A DNA stretch of 32,510 nt from Acidimicrobiaceae bacterium (GTDB lineage Bacteria; Actinomycetota; Acidimicrobiia; Acidimicrobiales; RAAP-2). Position 1 is the stretch's first letter, and the number at the start of each line of letters is the position of its first letter. Shown piece after piece: positions 1-9,373 of the stretch. Position numbers and translations under genes: made by a program. The notes beneath the pieces are model-generated. The model was not told the origin of the DNA, did not search any database, and saw only the letters and a list, made by a program, of their open reading frames with translations. The stretch is taken from the NCBI GenBank assembly GCA_003133545.1, contig PKYA01000019.1, positions 1-32,510 of the forward strand, read 5' to 3'.

Positions 1-31
1 TGAGGTTTAATCGCAAGCTAAGCCGCAACAC

Positions 32-172
32 GTGACGGGGCTCCCTGGGCACGCCGGGTGCCCACAGGAGCCCGGGCCGATCGGCCGGCGTGCGCCGGCG
101 GGACATCTGAGGAGAACGGGAGCCGAATCGATTGGGCCAGGATCTCGAAAGCCCGACCGTTCCTGCCCGTGA
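32..172 (+). other. possible short upstream ORF ending on the dprA start
   Basis: A 46-codon frame opens at GTG 32 and ends at TGA 170-172, which overlaps the preferred dprA GTG (169-171) in a GTGA arrangement. A TAAGCC hexamer lies 7 bases before GTG 32, close to the TANNNT pattern seen elsewhere in the window but without the final T. Codon use is not clearly coding (AGG and AGA appear) and the product resembles nothing I know. It could equally be non-coding sequence after the end of an unseen upstream gene; in many actinobacteria comM precedes dprA. Confidence 0.2.
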
Positions 173-1281
173 CCGCCGGAGAGCCTGGACTGCCCGAGGA
201 GGCGTACGCCGCCGCGCTGGCCTCGGTGTCCGGCATCGGCCCGGTGACGCTGCGCCGCCTCATGGAGGCCGATCCGCCTTCGGTGGCCTGGGCACGCGCG
301 GGGCACGCGGGAGACGTGGCCCGGATATGGCGACGACACGAGGAGAGCGGGATCAGCGTGTGCTGGCGGGGCGGCCCGGACTACCCGCCGCGGCTGGCGG
401 ACGATCCCGACGCGCCGGCCGTGCTGTTCTGCGTGGGTGACCCCACTGCGGTCAACCGCTATCCGACGGTCGCCCTGGTGGGCACCCGCAGCCCCACCCG
501 CTATGGCATCGGCGTGGCCGCCCAACTCGGGGCGGACCTTGCCGCGGCTGGCGTCAGCGTCGTCTCGGGCTTGGCGCTGGGGATCGACGGCGCGGCGCAC
601 GAGGGCGCCACCGCCGCGGGCGCCCCTCCCATCGCCGTGGTGGCCGGAGGCCTGGACGAGCCCTACCCGCCCCGGCATGCCCGCCTGTGGTCCCGGGTCG
701 CCGAGCAGGGGGCCGTCTTCTCTGAGTCGCCGGCAGGCGTGCCCACGGAGAGATGGCGCTTCCCGGTGCGCAACCGCCTCCTGGCCATGCTCAGCGACGT
801 GGTCGTGGTGGTGGAGAGCCGCCACCGCGGCGGATCGATGTACACCGTCGAAGCGGCGGCCGAACGGGGGACGCCCGTCGGCGTGGTGCCCGGCTCCATC
901 CGCAGCCCGGCGTCGGAAGGGACGAACAGCCTCCTGGCCGACGGCTGCTTCCCCGTCTGCGCCGCGACCGACATCTTGGTCGCCTTGTCTCTCCGGGGCA
1001 TCGTGCTCGCGGGGGCACCCTTCACCGACGTCCGCGGCGATCGGACCGGCCCCGGGCCTGGTGCGGGTACCACCGGGCCCGACGACCCGCAGGGTGGCGC
1101 CGGGGCCGCCCTCGGTGCGACCGATCGGGCCCTGTGGGCTGTCCTCTCCGCGGACCCGATCTCGCTCGACCAGCTGGCCCGCCTGACCGGATGGGAGATC
1201 TCGGCATTGTGCGGGGGATTGGAAAGGCTGGCCCGCGCCGGCATGGCCCGTGACGTCGGGGGGTGGTGGGAGAGGGCGTAG
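169..1281 (+). CDS. dprA: DNA-processing protein DprA
   Basis: DprA/Smf protein, about 370 aa from GTG 169. In the known family it binds incoming single-stranded DNA during natural transformation and loads RecA. The extended Rossmann-fold DprA domain is visible: VALVGTRSPTRYG near residues 101-113, SGLALGIDGAAH near 134-145, then RNRLLAMLSD and a GGSMYT segment. A small C-terminal winged-helix region follows (about residues 325-369, with PISLDQLARLTGW). An earlier in-frame GTG at 58 would add 37 low-complexity residues. GTG 169 is preferred because it places the family-typical N-terminal helix (LASVSGIGPVTLRRL) close to the start. It is first in an apparent operon: the next gene begins about 10 bases after its TAG. 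Confidence 0.93.
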   Translation: MTAGEPGLPEEAYAAALASVSGIGPVTLRRLMEADPPSVAWARAGHAGDVARIWRRHEESGISVCWRGGPDYPPRLADDPDAPAVLFCVGDPTAVNRYPTVALVGTRSPTRYGIGVAAQLGADLAAAGVSVVSGLALGIDGAAHEGATAAGAPPIAVVAGGLDEPYPPRHARLWSRVAEQGAVFSESPAGVPTERWRFPVRNRLLAMLSDVVVVVESRHRGGSMYTVEAAAERGTPVGVVPGSIRSPASEGTNSLLADGCFPVCAATDILVALSLRGIVLAGAPFTDVRGDRTGPGPGAGTTGPDDPQGGAGAALGATDRALWAVLSADPISLDQLARLTGWEISALCGGLERLARAGMARDVGGWWERA

Positions 1282-1291
1282 CGACGACGTA

Positions 1292-1864
1292 GTGTGCGAC
1301 GCCGTGGAGGGATTGTTCCTGGATGCGCCCGATGTGGATGCTCTCCGTGGAGCAGCCGAGCAGGCTCGCCTCCGGGGCCACGCTGCGATATTTCTCGCCG
1401 ACGGCCCCCTGGGTGATGCCATCGTGCTGGCGGCCGGCCTGAGCTCTTGGACCGACGGTGTCCTGCTCGGGGTGCGGGCGGGGCTGCATGCCGCGGTGCA
1501 CCGGCACCCGACCCTGCTGGCCCGGGAGATGACCACGTTCGACCACGTCAGCGGGGGGCGGGCCCTGCTCGCCTTCACGGGGCCTTTCGACGATGCCGTG
1601 TCCGAGGCGATCGCCTTGTGCCGGGACATGTGGGCCGAGGGGATCGCCAGGAGTGACGGCCCGCGCTATCCCGTGGCCGGCGCCATCAACCGCCCCCTGC
1701 CGAGGAGGCCCGGCGGCCCGCCGATCGCGCTCGACCTCACCGACGGCTCCGTGGCCGCACCGGCGCTCGTGGCCCGGTGCGATCTCGTCCTCGTTCCGGC
1801 CGGCGCCGCCCCACCCGACGCGCTGCCCGACGGTGTCGACGTGTGCCAGATCCACGACGCGTGA
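1292..1864 (+). CDS. short luciferase-like (LLM) protein
   Basis: About 190 aa from GTG 1292, which follows the dprA stop by 10 bases and has a GGGAGAGGG purine run upstream. An earlier GTG at 1250 inside dprA is possible. The segment RHPTLLAREMTTFDHVSGGR is the hallmark of bacterial-luciferase-like flavin/F420 monooxygenases. A later part (CRDMWAEG, then a PGGPPIALD strand) matches the middle of the same barrel. A full LLM enzyme has 280-350 aa, so this one is condensed and lacks the C-terminal half of the TIM barrel. It may be a cofactor-binding remnant or a specialised mini-form. Its stop TGA (1862-1864) overlaps the next start, so it is probably translated in the dprA unit. Substrate unknown. 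Confidence 0.72.
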   Translation: MCDAVEGLFLDAPDVDALRGAAEQARLRGHAAIFLADGPLGDAIVLAAGLSSWTDGVLLGVRAGLHAAVHRHPTLLAREMTTFDHVSGGRALLAFTGPFDDAVSEAIALCRDMWAEGIARSDGPRYPVAGAINRPLPRRPGGPPIALDLTDGSVAAPALVARCDLVLVPAGAAPPDALPDGVDVCQIHDA

Positions 1865-3957
1865 GCCCCGAACGCCCGGTCACGGCGGTCACCGGCCATC
1901 ACCTTCCCGCGCTGAACGGTCTGCGGGCGCTTGCCGTGTTCGGCGTCGTGGCCTACCACCTGCAACTGGGATGGGCCGCCGGGGGGTACCTGGGCGTCGA
2001 CCTCTTCTTCGTGCTCTCCGGCTTCCTCATCACGTCGCTGCTGCTCGAGGAGTGGGCGGGGACGGGCTCGCTGCACCTGGTCGAGTTCTGGGCCCGCCGG
2101 GCCAGGCGACTCCTCCCTGCCCTCTTCCTGTTGCTCGCCGCGCTGGCTGCGTACCTGGTCCTCAACGCGGCGTTCGGCGGCCCGGGTGCCAACGGGTTGG
2201 TGGATCTGTCAGACCTGCGGGGCGACGCGCTGGCCACGTTGTTCTACGTGGGCAACTGGCATGCCATCTTCGCCGGCCAGTCCTACTTCGCCCAGTTCTC
2301 CGTTCCCTCGCCCCTGCAGCACACGTGGTCGCTGGCGATTGAGGAGCAGTTCTACCTCGTGTGGCCGCCACTGCTCCTCCTGCTCCTGCGCCAGGCCCGC
2401 CGGTCGTGGCGCCAGGTCGGCGTGGTCGTCGCCGTGGCCGGTGCGCTTCTCTCCGCCGGATTGATGGCGCTGCTGTTTCACCCCGGTGGAGACCCGACGC
2501 GCGTCTATTACGGCACGGACACCCGCCTGTTCGATCTCATGGCGGGCATCGCGGTGGCCTTCCTCTCGGCCGCCCGGCCCCAGCCGGGCCAGGCCGCCCG
2601 ACGTCTGCTGCACCTGGCCGCCTCGGCCGCCGCCGTCGCGCTGGGCTACTTCTGGGTCACCGCCGGCACGGCGAGGGGGCTGCCCACCAACTGGATGTTC
2701 GACGGGGGCTTCCTGCTGTGCGCTGCCCTCGCTGCCGTCGTGGTGGCCGACGCCCGCCTCCTCGACCGTGGGCCGTTCGCCCGCATCTTGTCGACGCCGC
2801 CGCTGCACTTCTTGGGGACCATCTCCTACGGCGTCTACCTGTGGCACTGGCCGATCATCGTGTACCTCAACGGCGCCCGGACGGGGCTCTCGAACGGGCC
2901 GCTCGACGCGCTCCGCCTCGGCGCCACGCTGGTGGCGGCCACGGCCAGCTACTACCTGGTCGAGCGGCCGATCCGCCAGAAGCGGCTGCGGGGGGCGCTG
3001 CGGTTCTCGCTGGCCCCGCTGGCCGGCGCGCTCTGCGCCGCGTTCGTGGTGATCGCGACTGTCCCGGCCGTGGCCGATCCCGGCGCCGTGGCCACGACCT
3101 CGAGGGCGCCAGTGCCGGGCGGCGCCGTCGTGGCCGGCTCGGGGGGCTACGCCGACCAGGTCCCGATCAGATTGCCCGCGGGGACCGTGGTGTCACCGAG
3201 CCATCCGCTACGCGTCATGCTGCTCGGCGACTCGGTGATGCACGATGCCTCCTTTGCGATCACCGCAGCGCTCGAGTCCACCGGAGAGGTGACGGTGACC
3301 ACCAACACCGTGCTGGGTTTCGGCCTGACGACGTCGACCAACTGGCCAACGGTCATCCCTGGCCTGATCAGGGAGGAGCACCCCCAGCTGATCATCGGCA
3401 GCTGGAGCTGGGACGACTATGGGCCGACGACGCCGAACGCATTGCACCAACCGAAGGCCTACGCCGCCCTCCTCGAGCGAGCGGCCAGCGTGATGCTCAC
3501 CCCCGGTGACGGTGTGGACAGCGTGATCTTCACCCAGGTCCCGATCGATGGCACGGTCAAGGTGCCGGCCGGGGAGGATCAGGCGGCCGCCGACCGGGAG
3601 CGAACGCAGGGTACGAACGCCTGGAATGCCATCGCCGCCAAGATGCCCTCTTCCTTCCCCGGAAAGGTGATGTACCTGCCGGTGGCGAGTTCGCTTCTCC
3701 TGCACGGTCGGTACTCGACGTGGCTCCCGCCGCTCGGGGAGCCGGCGGCGCCGTTGGGCGAATGGATCCGGGCACGCAAGCTGGACAACGTGCACCTGTG
3801 CCCCGAGGGCAGCGCCCGCTATGCCCGGGCGATCCTGACTGACCTCACGGCGGTGATCAAGCTGGCCCCGGCGTCACCGTCGTGGGCAGAGGGGGCCTGG
3901 ACCACGAACCCGGACTACAACGACCCGCCGGGGGCCTGCCCCGACGATCACCCTTGA
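1861..3957 (+). CDS. acyltransferase-3 / SGNH-domain membrane O-acyltransferase (OafA-like)
   Basis: 698 aa from GTG 1861, overlapping the previous stop as GTGA. The N-terminal ~390 residues are a multi-helix acyltransferase-3 domain. Signatures are the AYHLQLGWAAGG region with its conserved His, GVDLFFVLSGFLIT, HTWSLAIEEQFYLVWP (about residue 154) and GTISYGVYLWHWP. The C-terminal part is an extracytoplasmic SGNH hydrolase-like domain with LLGDSVMHD (Ser458 of the GDS block) and a late DNVHLCPEG element providing Asp and His. This two-domain plan is that of OafA/OatA-type enzymes, which acetylate cell-envelope glycans or lipid-linked sugars. The natural acceptor cannot be read from the sequence. 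Placement with dprA looks like co-transcription rather than a shared pathway. Confidence 0.9.
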   Translation: MSPERPVTAVTGHHLPALNGLRALAVFGVVAYHLQLGWAAGGYLGVDLFFVLSGFLITSLLLEEWAGTGSLHLVEFWARRARRLLPALFLLLAALAAYLVLNAAFGGPGANGLVDLSDLRGDALATLFYVGNWHAIFAGQSYFAQFSVPSPLQHTWSLAIEEQFYLVWPPLLLLLLRQARRSWRQVGVVVAVAGALLSAGLMALLFHPGGDPTRVYYGTDTRLFDLMAGIAVAFLSAARPQPGQAARRLLHLAASAAAVALGYFWVTAGTARGLPTNWMFDGGFLLCAALAAVVVADARLLDRGPFARILSTPPLHFLGTISYGVYLWHWPIIVYLNGARTGLSNGPLDALRLGATLVAATASYYLVERPIRQKRLRGALRFSLAPLAGALCAAFVVIATVPAVADPGAVATTSRAPVPGGAVVAGSGGYADQVPIRLPAGTVVSPSHPLRVMLLGDSVMHDASFAITAALESTGEVTVTTNTVLGFGLTTSTNWPTVIPGLIREEHPQLIIGSWSWDDYGPTTPNALHQPKAYAALLERAASVMLTPGDGVDSVIFTQVPIDGTVKVPAGEDQAAADRERTQGTNAWNAIAAKMPSSFPGKVMYLPVASSLLLHGRYSTWLPPLGEPAAPLGEWIRARKLDNVHLCPEGSARYARAILTDLTAVIKLAPASPSWAEGAWTTNPDYNDPPGACPDDHP

Positions 3958-3977
3958 GCCCGCGCCCGCCCGAGCGA

Positions 3978-3992
3978 CCGGCCTAACGCCGG
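3978..3992. terminator. weak candidate bidirectional terminator
   Basis: Inverted repeat CCGGC-CTAAC-GCCGG in the 47-base gap between two convergent genes. The stem is only 5 bp and there is no U-tract on either side. Position is the main argument. Confidence 0.25.
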
Positions 3993-4004
3993 CCTGACCC
4001 AGGA

Positions 4005-4403
4005 CTACCCCTGCATGGCGATGTGGTCGGTGCGCACGCGCACCTTGACCCGTACCTCACCCTCGGTCCGCATCGGGTATGAGTCCACGCCGAGATACTT
4101 CTTGGCGAGCGCATCGATGTGGGCGTCCGCGCCGTCGGGCGTGATGTCGGTCACCGTGCCACGTAGGGCCACCACGTTGTAGGGGTCTTCGGGATCGACC
4201 ACCGAGACCGCCACGCGGGGATCGCGCGCCATGTGGCGCTCCTTCACGCGCCCCTTGGCGGTGTTGAAGACGAGGTCGTCCCCGTCGAGATCGATCCATA
4301 GCGGCGTGACCTGCGGGGCGCCATCGCGCCCCAGCGTGGTCAACGACGCCAGCACGGGCCGGGTGATGAGGTCCCGGGCCTTGGCGGAGAGGGTGTCGGC
4401 CAT
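4005..4403 (-). CDS. PPOX-class F420/FMN-dependent split-barrel oxidoreductase
   Basis: 132 aa, the usual length for the actinobacterial flavin/deazaflavin oxidoreductase (FDOR-B/PPOX) family. It shows the family layout: an N-terminal helix (LSAKARDLI), the strand pair [19 protein letters not shown], then [24 protein letters not shown], which carries the phosphate-binding Lys/Arg cluster. A C-terminal segment has [10 protein letters not shown]. Such enzymes use F420H2 or FMN to reduce varied substrates; the partner is not determinable here. An AGAAAGGA ribosome-binding site lies about 9 bases before ATG 4403, so this gene appears to have a conventional leader. It is transcribed away from fumC. 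Confidence 0.88.
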   Translation of the reverse strand: MADTLSAKARDLITRPVLASLTTLGRDGAPQVTPLWIDLDGDDLVFNTAKGRVKERHMARDPRVAVSVVDPEDPYNVVALRGTVTDITPDGADAHIDALAKKYLGVDSYPMRTEGEVRVKVRVRTDHIAMQG

Positions 4404-4458
4404 GTGACGGCGTCCTTTCTGGGCCGGACCCGGCTACGTGCGCGGGTCCGGGTCCGAC

Positions 4459-4464
4459 ATTATC
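4459..4464 (-). promoter_or_regulatory. candidate -10 for the F420-type gene
   Basis: Minus-strand GATAAT, the most AT-rich hexamer in the 144-base divergent region. It would give a 5' leader of roughly 45-50 bases containing the AGAAAGGA ribosome-binding site. No clear -35 was seen. Confidence 0.4.
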
Positions 4465-4534
4465 GGGGCACCGCGTCGGGCATGCCCGCGCCACCCCGGG
4501 CGCGCGCCGGCTGGGCCGTACGGCGTGGCGCCCG

Positions 4535-4540
4535 TAAGCT
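4535..4540 (+). promoter_or_regulatory. candidate leaderless -10 for fumC
   Basis: TAAGCT (TANNNT) ends 7 bases before GTG 4548, so transcription would begin at or very near the start codon. No ribosome-binding site precedes that GTG, which fits a leaderless mRNA. Confidence 0.5.
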
Positions 4541-4547
4541 GGCCGCC

Positions 4548-5932
<1,385 letters not shown>

Positions 5933-5936
<4 letters not shown>

Positions 5937-6229
5937 GCGAGCCGGTCCTGCCCGCCGCCGAGGTCGACGCCGCCCTCGCCGATCAGCACATCAGCTGGGA
6001 GCGCGTCGGCGACGAACTGCAGACCACCGTGGAGCTGCACGACTTCGCCGCCGCGCTGGCCTTCGTCAATGCCCTCGGTGCCGCGGCGGAGGCGGCGAAC
6101 CATCACCCCGACATCGACATCAGATGGAACAAGGTGCACCTGGTGCTCACCACCCACGATGCCGGCGGGCTCACCGTGCTCGACCTCGCCCTGGCGGCCG
6201 CCATCGACAGGTTGCGACCCTCGCGCTAA
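5933..6229 (+). CDS. 4a-hydroxytetrahydrobiopterin (pterin-4a-carbinolamine) dehydratase
   Basis: 98 aa, typical PCD/DCoH length. The family motif is visible in [20 protein letters not shown] followed by [12 protein letters not shown]: the paired histidines, the aromatic residue, the second His and the Asp. The enzyme dehydrates 4a-hydroxytetrahydropterin after aromatic amino acid hydroxylation; bacterial homologues may have other pterin-related roles. No aromatic hydroxylase is present in this window. It starts at GTG 5933 within the fumC stop, so it is translationally coupled to fumC. It ends tail to tail with the phosphatase gene, the two stops sharing bases 6226-6229. Confidence 0.9.
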
Positions 6230-6963
6230 GCGGGCTCCAACATCGACTGGCGCAGCCGCACGATCACATCGTCGGGCACGCCCACCTTGGCGGCGTAATC
6301 GGACACGGTGCCGTAGCGGGACCGCAGATGCGCGAAGAGCTCGACCATGTTCGCCGGGTCGGCCGAGAACACGGCGTCGGCGGCGGCGATGACGTCCTTG
6401 CCGTCGGGGTACTTTTGCATCAGCTTGGCGCGCAGGCGGGCCATCGCCTCCCCGCTCAGGGCGTAGTCGGCCACCACGGTTTCCTCGGGCACGCCCAGGA
6501 TCGAGAGCACCAGCGCAGAGAGGAGGCCGGTGCGATCCTTGCCGGCCGTGCAGTGGAAGACGGCCGGGCGGGCTGCGGGGGCGGCCAGGGCTGTGAGCGC
6601 GCCCACTATCTGCGGTGCGGCGTCGTCGAGCATCTCTTTGTACTGGGTGCCGAGGAACCCGGGCGCCCGCTCGAAGTCCTCCGCATCAGGCAGCGCGTCG
6701 ATGAAGGGGTAATGGTGGAATTCGACCGGGTGCGCCTCGGTGTCGAAGCGGCTCTGCTCCACCTCGTGCCCCGAGCGCAGATCGATCACCGTGCGGATGC
6801 CGAGCTCGCGCAGGACGGCGAGGTCCGGTGCCGTCAGCTCGCCCAGGCCGTCGGCCCGGAACAGCATCCGCCAGCGGGTGCGCCGCCCGTCGACCGTGGC
6901 GTACCCGCCGAGGTCGCGGAAATTCACCGCGCCCTCCAGGGCGATCAGGCGGTCGAGGGTCAT
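6226..6963 (-). CDS. tyrosine/dual-specificity protein phosphatase (PtpB-like)
   Basis: 245 aa. The P-loop HCTAGKDRTG with nucleophile Cys138 and the N-terminal signature ALEGAVNFRDLGGY place it in the Y_phosphatase3 family, which includes the secreted mycobacterial PtpB. That family dephosphorylates phospho-Tyr/Ser/Thr and sometimes phosphoinositides. A general-acid Asp is likely in the region around residues 80-90. No signal peptide is visible, so a cytosolic location is inferred. ATG 6963 overlaps the pspAB stop as ATGA, making this the last gene of the pspA-htpX-pspAB unit. The link suggests a role in regulating or resetting an envelope response. The true substrate is unknown. Confidence 0.9.
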   Translation of the reverse strand: MTLDRLIALEGAVNFRDLGGYATVDGRRTRWRMLFRADGLGELTAPDLAVLRELGIRTVIDLRSGHEVEQSRFDTEAHPVEFHHYPFIDALPDAEDFERAPGFLGTQYKEMLDDAAPQIVGALTALAAPAARPAVFHCTAGKDRTGLLSALVLSILGVPEETVVADYALSGEAMARLRAKLMQKYPDGKDVIAAADAVFSADPANMVELFAHLRSRYGTVSDYAAKVGVPDDVIVRLRQSMLEPA

Positions 6964-7532
6964 TGGACGGGGAGGTCCCACATGGGGAACCACCGCGTCA
7001 GGTCCGCCTCGACCGGGAGGTCGTCGCCGAGCATGGTGCGGATGCGCAATTCGAGCTCGGTGTCGCGTCGCTCCTTGGCGTTGTCGAGGGGCGCGAACGG
7101 GTAGAACGTGCCCCGCTTGTAGAGGTACACCAAGGAGAAGGGGCGCGCGTCGGCGGCGGCGCCCGGCTCGGGCACGAAGCCGAAGACCGAGCACAGCAGC
7201 TGGGCCCCCCACCCTGCCTCTGTGAGCGTGGTGTTTGCCATGTGGGCCTTGGTCACCAGATCGTCGAGCTCGGGCTCAGCCAGGAGCAGCCAGCCGTAGC
7301 CGAAGGAATCCTGCGACTGGGTGAAGCCCTCCCCGACGAGCTGCCCCACCTCACTCTGGAGGTCCTGGGCACCCTGGCCCGCGGGAGGCTTCCAGCACAC
7401 GCCGGCATGACCCGACGAGACCAGGCCACCCGCGCTCTGCAGGGTCAGCGCGGCGGTGGGCAGGGCGAAGAGGGCATCGAGGTTCGCCTTGACCGGCTTG
7501 GTCCTCCCTAGGAGGGTGTCGAAGAGGCCCAC
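6960..7532 (-). CDS. pspAB: PspA-associated protein PspAB
   Basis: 190 aa beginning VGLFDTLLGRTK. It resembles the actinobacterial PspAB family, known from gene neighbourhoods with pspA and htpX and without a defined biochemical activity. Recognisable segments include the N-terminal LLGRTKPVKANLDALFALPTAA stretch in two parts, a central FGYGWLLL strand, FSLVYLYKRGTFYPFAP, and the C-terminal RWFPMWDLPVQ. No transmembrane helix or signal peptide is evident, so it is probably cytosolic or peripheral. It starts at GTG 7532, 15 bases after the htpX stop, and its stop overlaps the phosphatase start. The family call rests on sequence flavour and on its exact position after htpX. Confidence 0.85.
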   Translation of the reverse strand: MGLFDTLLGRTKPVKANLDALFALPTAALTLQSAGGLVSSGHAGVCWKPPAGQGAQDLQSEVGQLVGEGFTQSQDSFGYGWLLLAEPELDDLVTKAHMANTTLTEAGWGAQLLCSVFGFVPEPGAAADARPFSLVYLYKRGTFYPFAPLDNAKERRDTELELRIRTMLGDDLPVEADLTRWFPMWDLPVQ

Positions 7533-7547
7533 GTCAGGAGCGGGTGC

Positions 7548-8519
7548 TCAGCGTGCTTGACCGAGCTCGTGCTCGATCCGGTCGAGCTGAGCCAGGCGGC
7601 GCTCGAGTGAGGGGTGGGTGCGAAAGAGGCTGCCGAAGCTGAACCCGCCCCCGGCCTGGCCGCGGCTCTGATCCTGCGCGCTCTGGTTGCCGGCCACGGC
7701 GGGCACGAAGAAGAACGCGTTGAACGGCTCGGCCGCCCGCAGGTCCTTGGTGGGGACGCGGCCCATCTCCCCGGAGATCTTGATCAGCGCCGAGGCCAGT
7801 TGCGACGGCTGGCCGATCAGGATGGCGCCGGAGCGGTCGGCGGCCAGCTCGCGGTAGCGCGACAGGGCCATGGTCAAAAGGAAGCTCACGAAGTACACGA
7901 CGACCGAGACCAACATGACCACCAGCTCGATCATGGCCAGCTGGCTCCCGCCGTTGTTGTTGCGACCACCCCCACGCCCGCCGCCGAAGAGCTCGGAATA
8001 GAACATCACCCGGGTCAAGAGCCCGGCGATCATGCCCAGGCCGCTGGCGATGGTCATCACCGCGACATCCCGGTGCGCCACATGGGAGATCTCGTGGGCC
8101 AGGACCGCTTCGATCTCCGGCTCGTCGAGGCGACGCAACAGTCCCGACGTGGCGCACACGACGGCGTTCTTGGGGTTGCGGCCGGTGGCGAACGCGTTGG
8201 GTACGTCGGTCTGGGCGATGGCGACCCGTGGCTTGGGCATGTCAGCCAGCGCGCACAGGCGGTCGATGACCCCGTGCAGCTCGGGAGCCTGCTCGGGCGT
8301 GACCTCCTTCGCGTGCATGGCGAACATGGCGATCTTGTCGCTGAAGAAGTACTGGCAGAAGAGCAGCCCGAAGGCGATGACGAGGATGAGCACGAGGCTC
8401 TTCAAGACGATGAAGAGCACCCCGATCAAGATGGCATAGAGCACGACCACGAAGAAGCCGGTCATGAGCATGCGGGTGGTCAAGCCCCGATCGGGCTTGA
8501 TGTTGTGCGAAAGAGCCAT
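7548..8519 (-). CDS. htpX: membrane zinc metalloprotease HtpX
   Basis: 323 aa M48-family integral-membrane protease. It degrades damaged or misassembled membrane proteins, in enterobacteria together with FtsH. Two adjacent hydrophobic helices span about residues 15-55. The active site VLAHEISHVAHRD has zinc ligands His142 and His146 and catalytic Glu143. A further pair of hydrophobic stretches surrounds residues 150-215, and the third ligand should be the Glu of the downstream SRYRELAADRSGA block. A glycine/asparagine-rich insert lies near residues 178-190. Start ATG 8519 shares one base with the pspA stop (TGATG), so translation is coupled to PspA. Confidence 0.95.
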   Translation of the reverse strand: MALSHNIKPDRGLTTRMLMTGFFVVVLYAILIGVLFIVLKSLVLILVIAFGLLFCQYFFSDKIAMFAMHAKEVTPEQAPELHGVIDRLCALADMPKPRVAIAQTDVPNAFATGRNPKNAVVCATSGLLRRLDEPEIEAVLAHEISHVAHRDVAVMTIASGLGMIAGLLTRVMFYSELFGGGRGGGRNNNGGSQLAMIELVVMLVSVVVYFVSFLLTMALSRYRELAADRSGAILIGQPSQLASALIKISGEMGRVPTKDLRAAEPFNAFFFVPAVAGNQSAQDQSRGQAGGGFSFGSLFRTHPSLERRLAQLDRIEHELGQAR

Positions 8520-9295
8520 CAGCTCTGTGTTCCTCCTTTTCCGTTTCCGCCCTGATCGGCGGCCGGGAGCGCTGCGGTCTCCTCGTCCGTCCCGCCGGTG
8601 CCCAACTCGAGCCTCAACGCAGCCAACTCATTGTCCACCTGGGATGTGGAGGACACCTTGTCGAGCTCCTTTTGGATGTCGTCGACCGGCGCGGAGAGGT
8701 CGTTGAGCGCGCCCGACGCCAACAACTCGTCCATGGCGCCGGCCCTGGCCTGCATGCTGGCGATCTTGTCCTGGGCGCGCTGCATGGCCTGGCCGGAGTT
8801 CCCCATGGAGTCGGAGATCCCCGACACCGCCTCTCCCACCTTGGTCTGGGCTTCGGCCGCCGTGTAACTGGCCTTGAGCGTCTCTTTCTTGGTGCGGAAC
8901 TGCTCGACCCGGGTCTGGAGTTGCGAGGAGGTGTCGATCAGCTTCTGCTCCTGCTCGGTGATCTGGTCGTGCTGCGTCTTGAGGTCGGCCAGCTGCTCGC
9001 CCAGCGCCGCCCGCCGCGCCAGCGCCTCGCGCGCCAGATCCTCGTTGCCCTGCTGTAGGGCCGCCTTCGCCTGCGTCTGCAACTTGTCGGCCTGCTTCTG
9101 CAGACCTTGGGCCTGCAGCTCCAGGCGCTTGCGGGCGGTGGCGACGTCGGCCACGCCCCGACGGACCTTTTGCAGTTGCTCGAGTTGCTTCTCATAGGAG
9201 AGATCCAGCGTGTCGCGGGGATCCTCCGCCTTGTCGAGAACCTTATTGGCCTTGGCCTGAAAGATCCCGCCGATCCGCTTGAACGTGCCTGCCAT
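8519..9295 (-). CDS. pspA: phage shock protein A homologue (PspA/IM30)
   Basis: 258 aa coiled-coil protein of the PspA/Vipp1 (ESCRT-III-like) family, which assembles on stressed cytoplasmic membranes and preserves the proton-motive force. The N-terminal amphipathic helix (MAGTFKRIGGIFQAKANKVL) is followed by EDPRDTLDLSYEKQLEQLQK and long Lys/Glu/Gln heptad-like helices to about residue 215. A Gly/Thr/Glu-rich tail ends the protein. ATG 9295 is chosen over ATG 9307 because a TATGCT hexamer 7 bases upstream, which overlaps 9307, fits leaderless initiation there. It leads the unit pspA-htpX-pspAB-phosphatase. No pspAA, pspC or dedicated regulator is visible alongside it. Confidence 0.95.
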   Translation of the reverse strand: MAGTFKRIGGIFQAKANKVLDKAEDPRDTLDLSYEKQLEQLQKVRRGVADVATARKRLELQAQGLQKQADKLQTQAKAALQQGNEDLAREALARRAALGEQLADLKTQHDQITEQEQKLIDTSSQLQTRVEQFRTKKETLKASYTAAEAQTKVGEAVSGISDSMGNSGQAMQRAQDKIASMQARAGAMDELLASGALNDLSAPVDDIQKELDKVSSTSQVDNELAALRLELGTGGTDEETAALPAADQGGNGKGGTQS

Positions 9296-9302
9296 AGCAA
9301 CG

Positions 9303-9308
9303 AGCATA
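9303..9308 (-). promoter_or_regulatory. candidate leaderless -10 for the pspA operon
   Basis: Minus-strand TATGCT (TANNNT) ends 7 bases before ATG 9295. It lies back to back with the mca element in a 78-base divergent gap. Confidence 0.5.
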
Positions 9309-9360
9309 TGGCCCAGCGGGGGGGAGAGGGCGACGGGCCGGGGCACTTCGGGGCCACCGC

Positions 9361-9366
9361 TAAGGT
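9361..9366 (+). promoter_or_regulatory. candidate leaderless -10 for mca
   Basis: TAAGGT (TANNNT) ends 7 bases before GTG 9374. No ribosome-binding site intervenes. Confidence 0.5.
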
Positions 9367-9373
9367 CGGGTGG

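Noticed and set aside
7978-7984. Low-complexity Gly/Asn stretch in htpX as a repeat element or frameshift
   Set aside because: It is a short in-frame insertion between membrane segments, common in actinobacterial HtpX; the HExxH and downstream motifs remain in frame.
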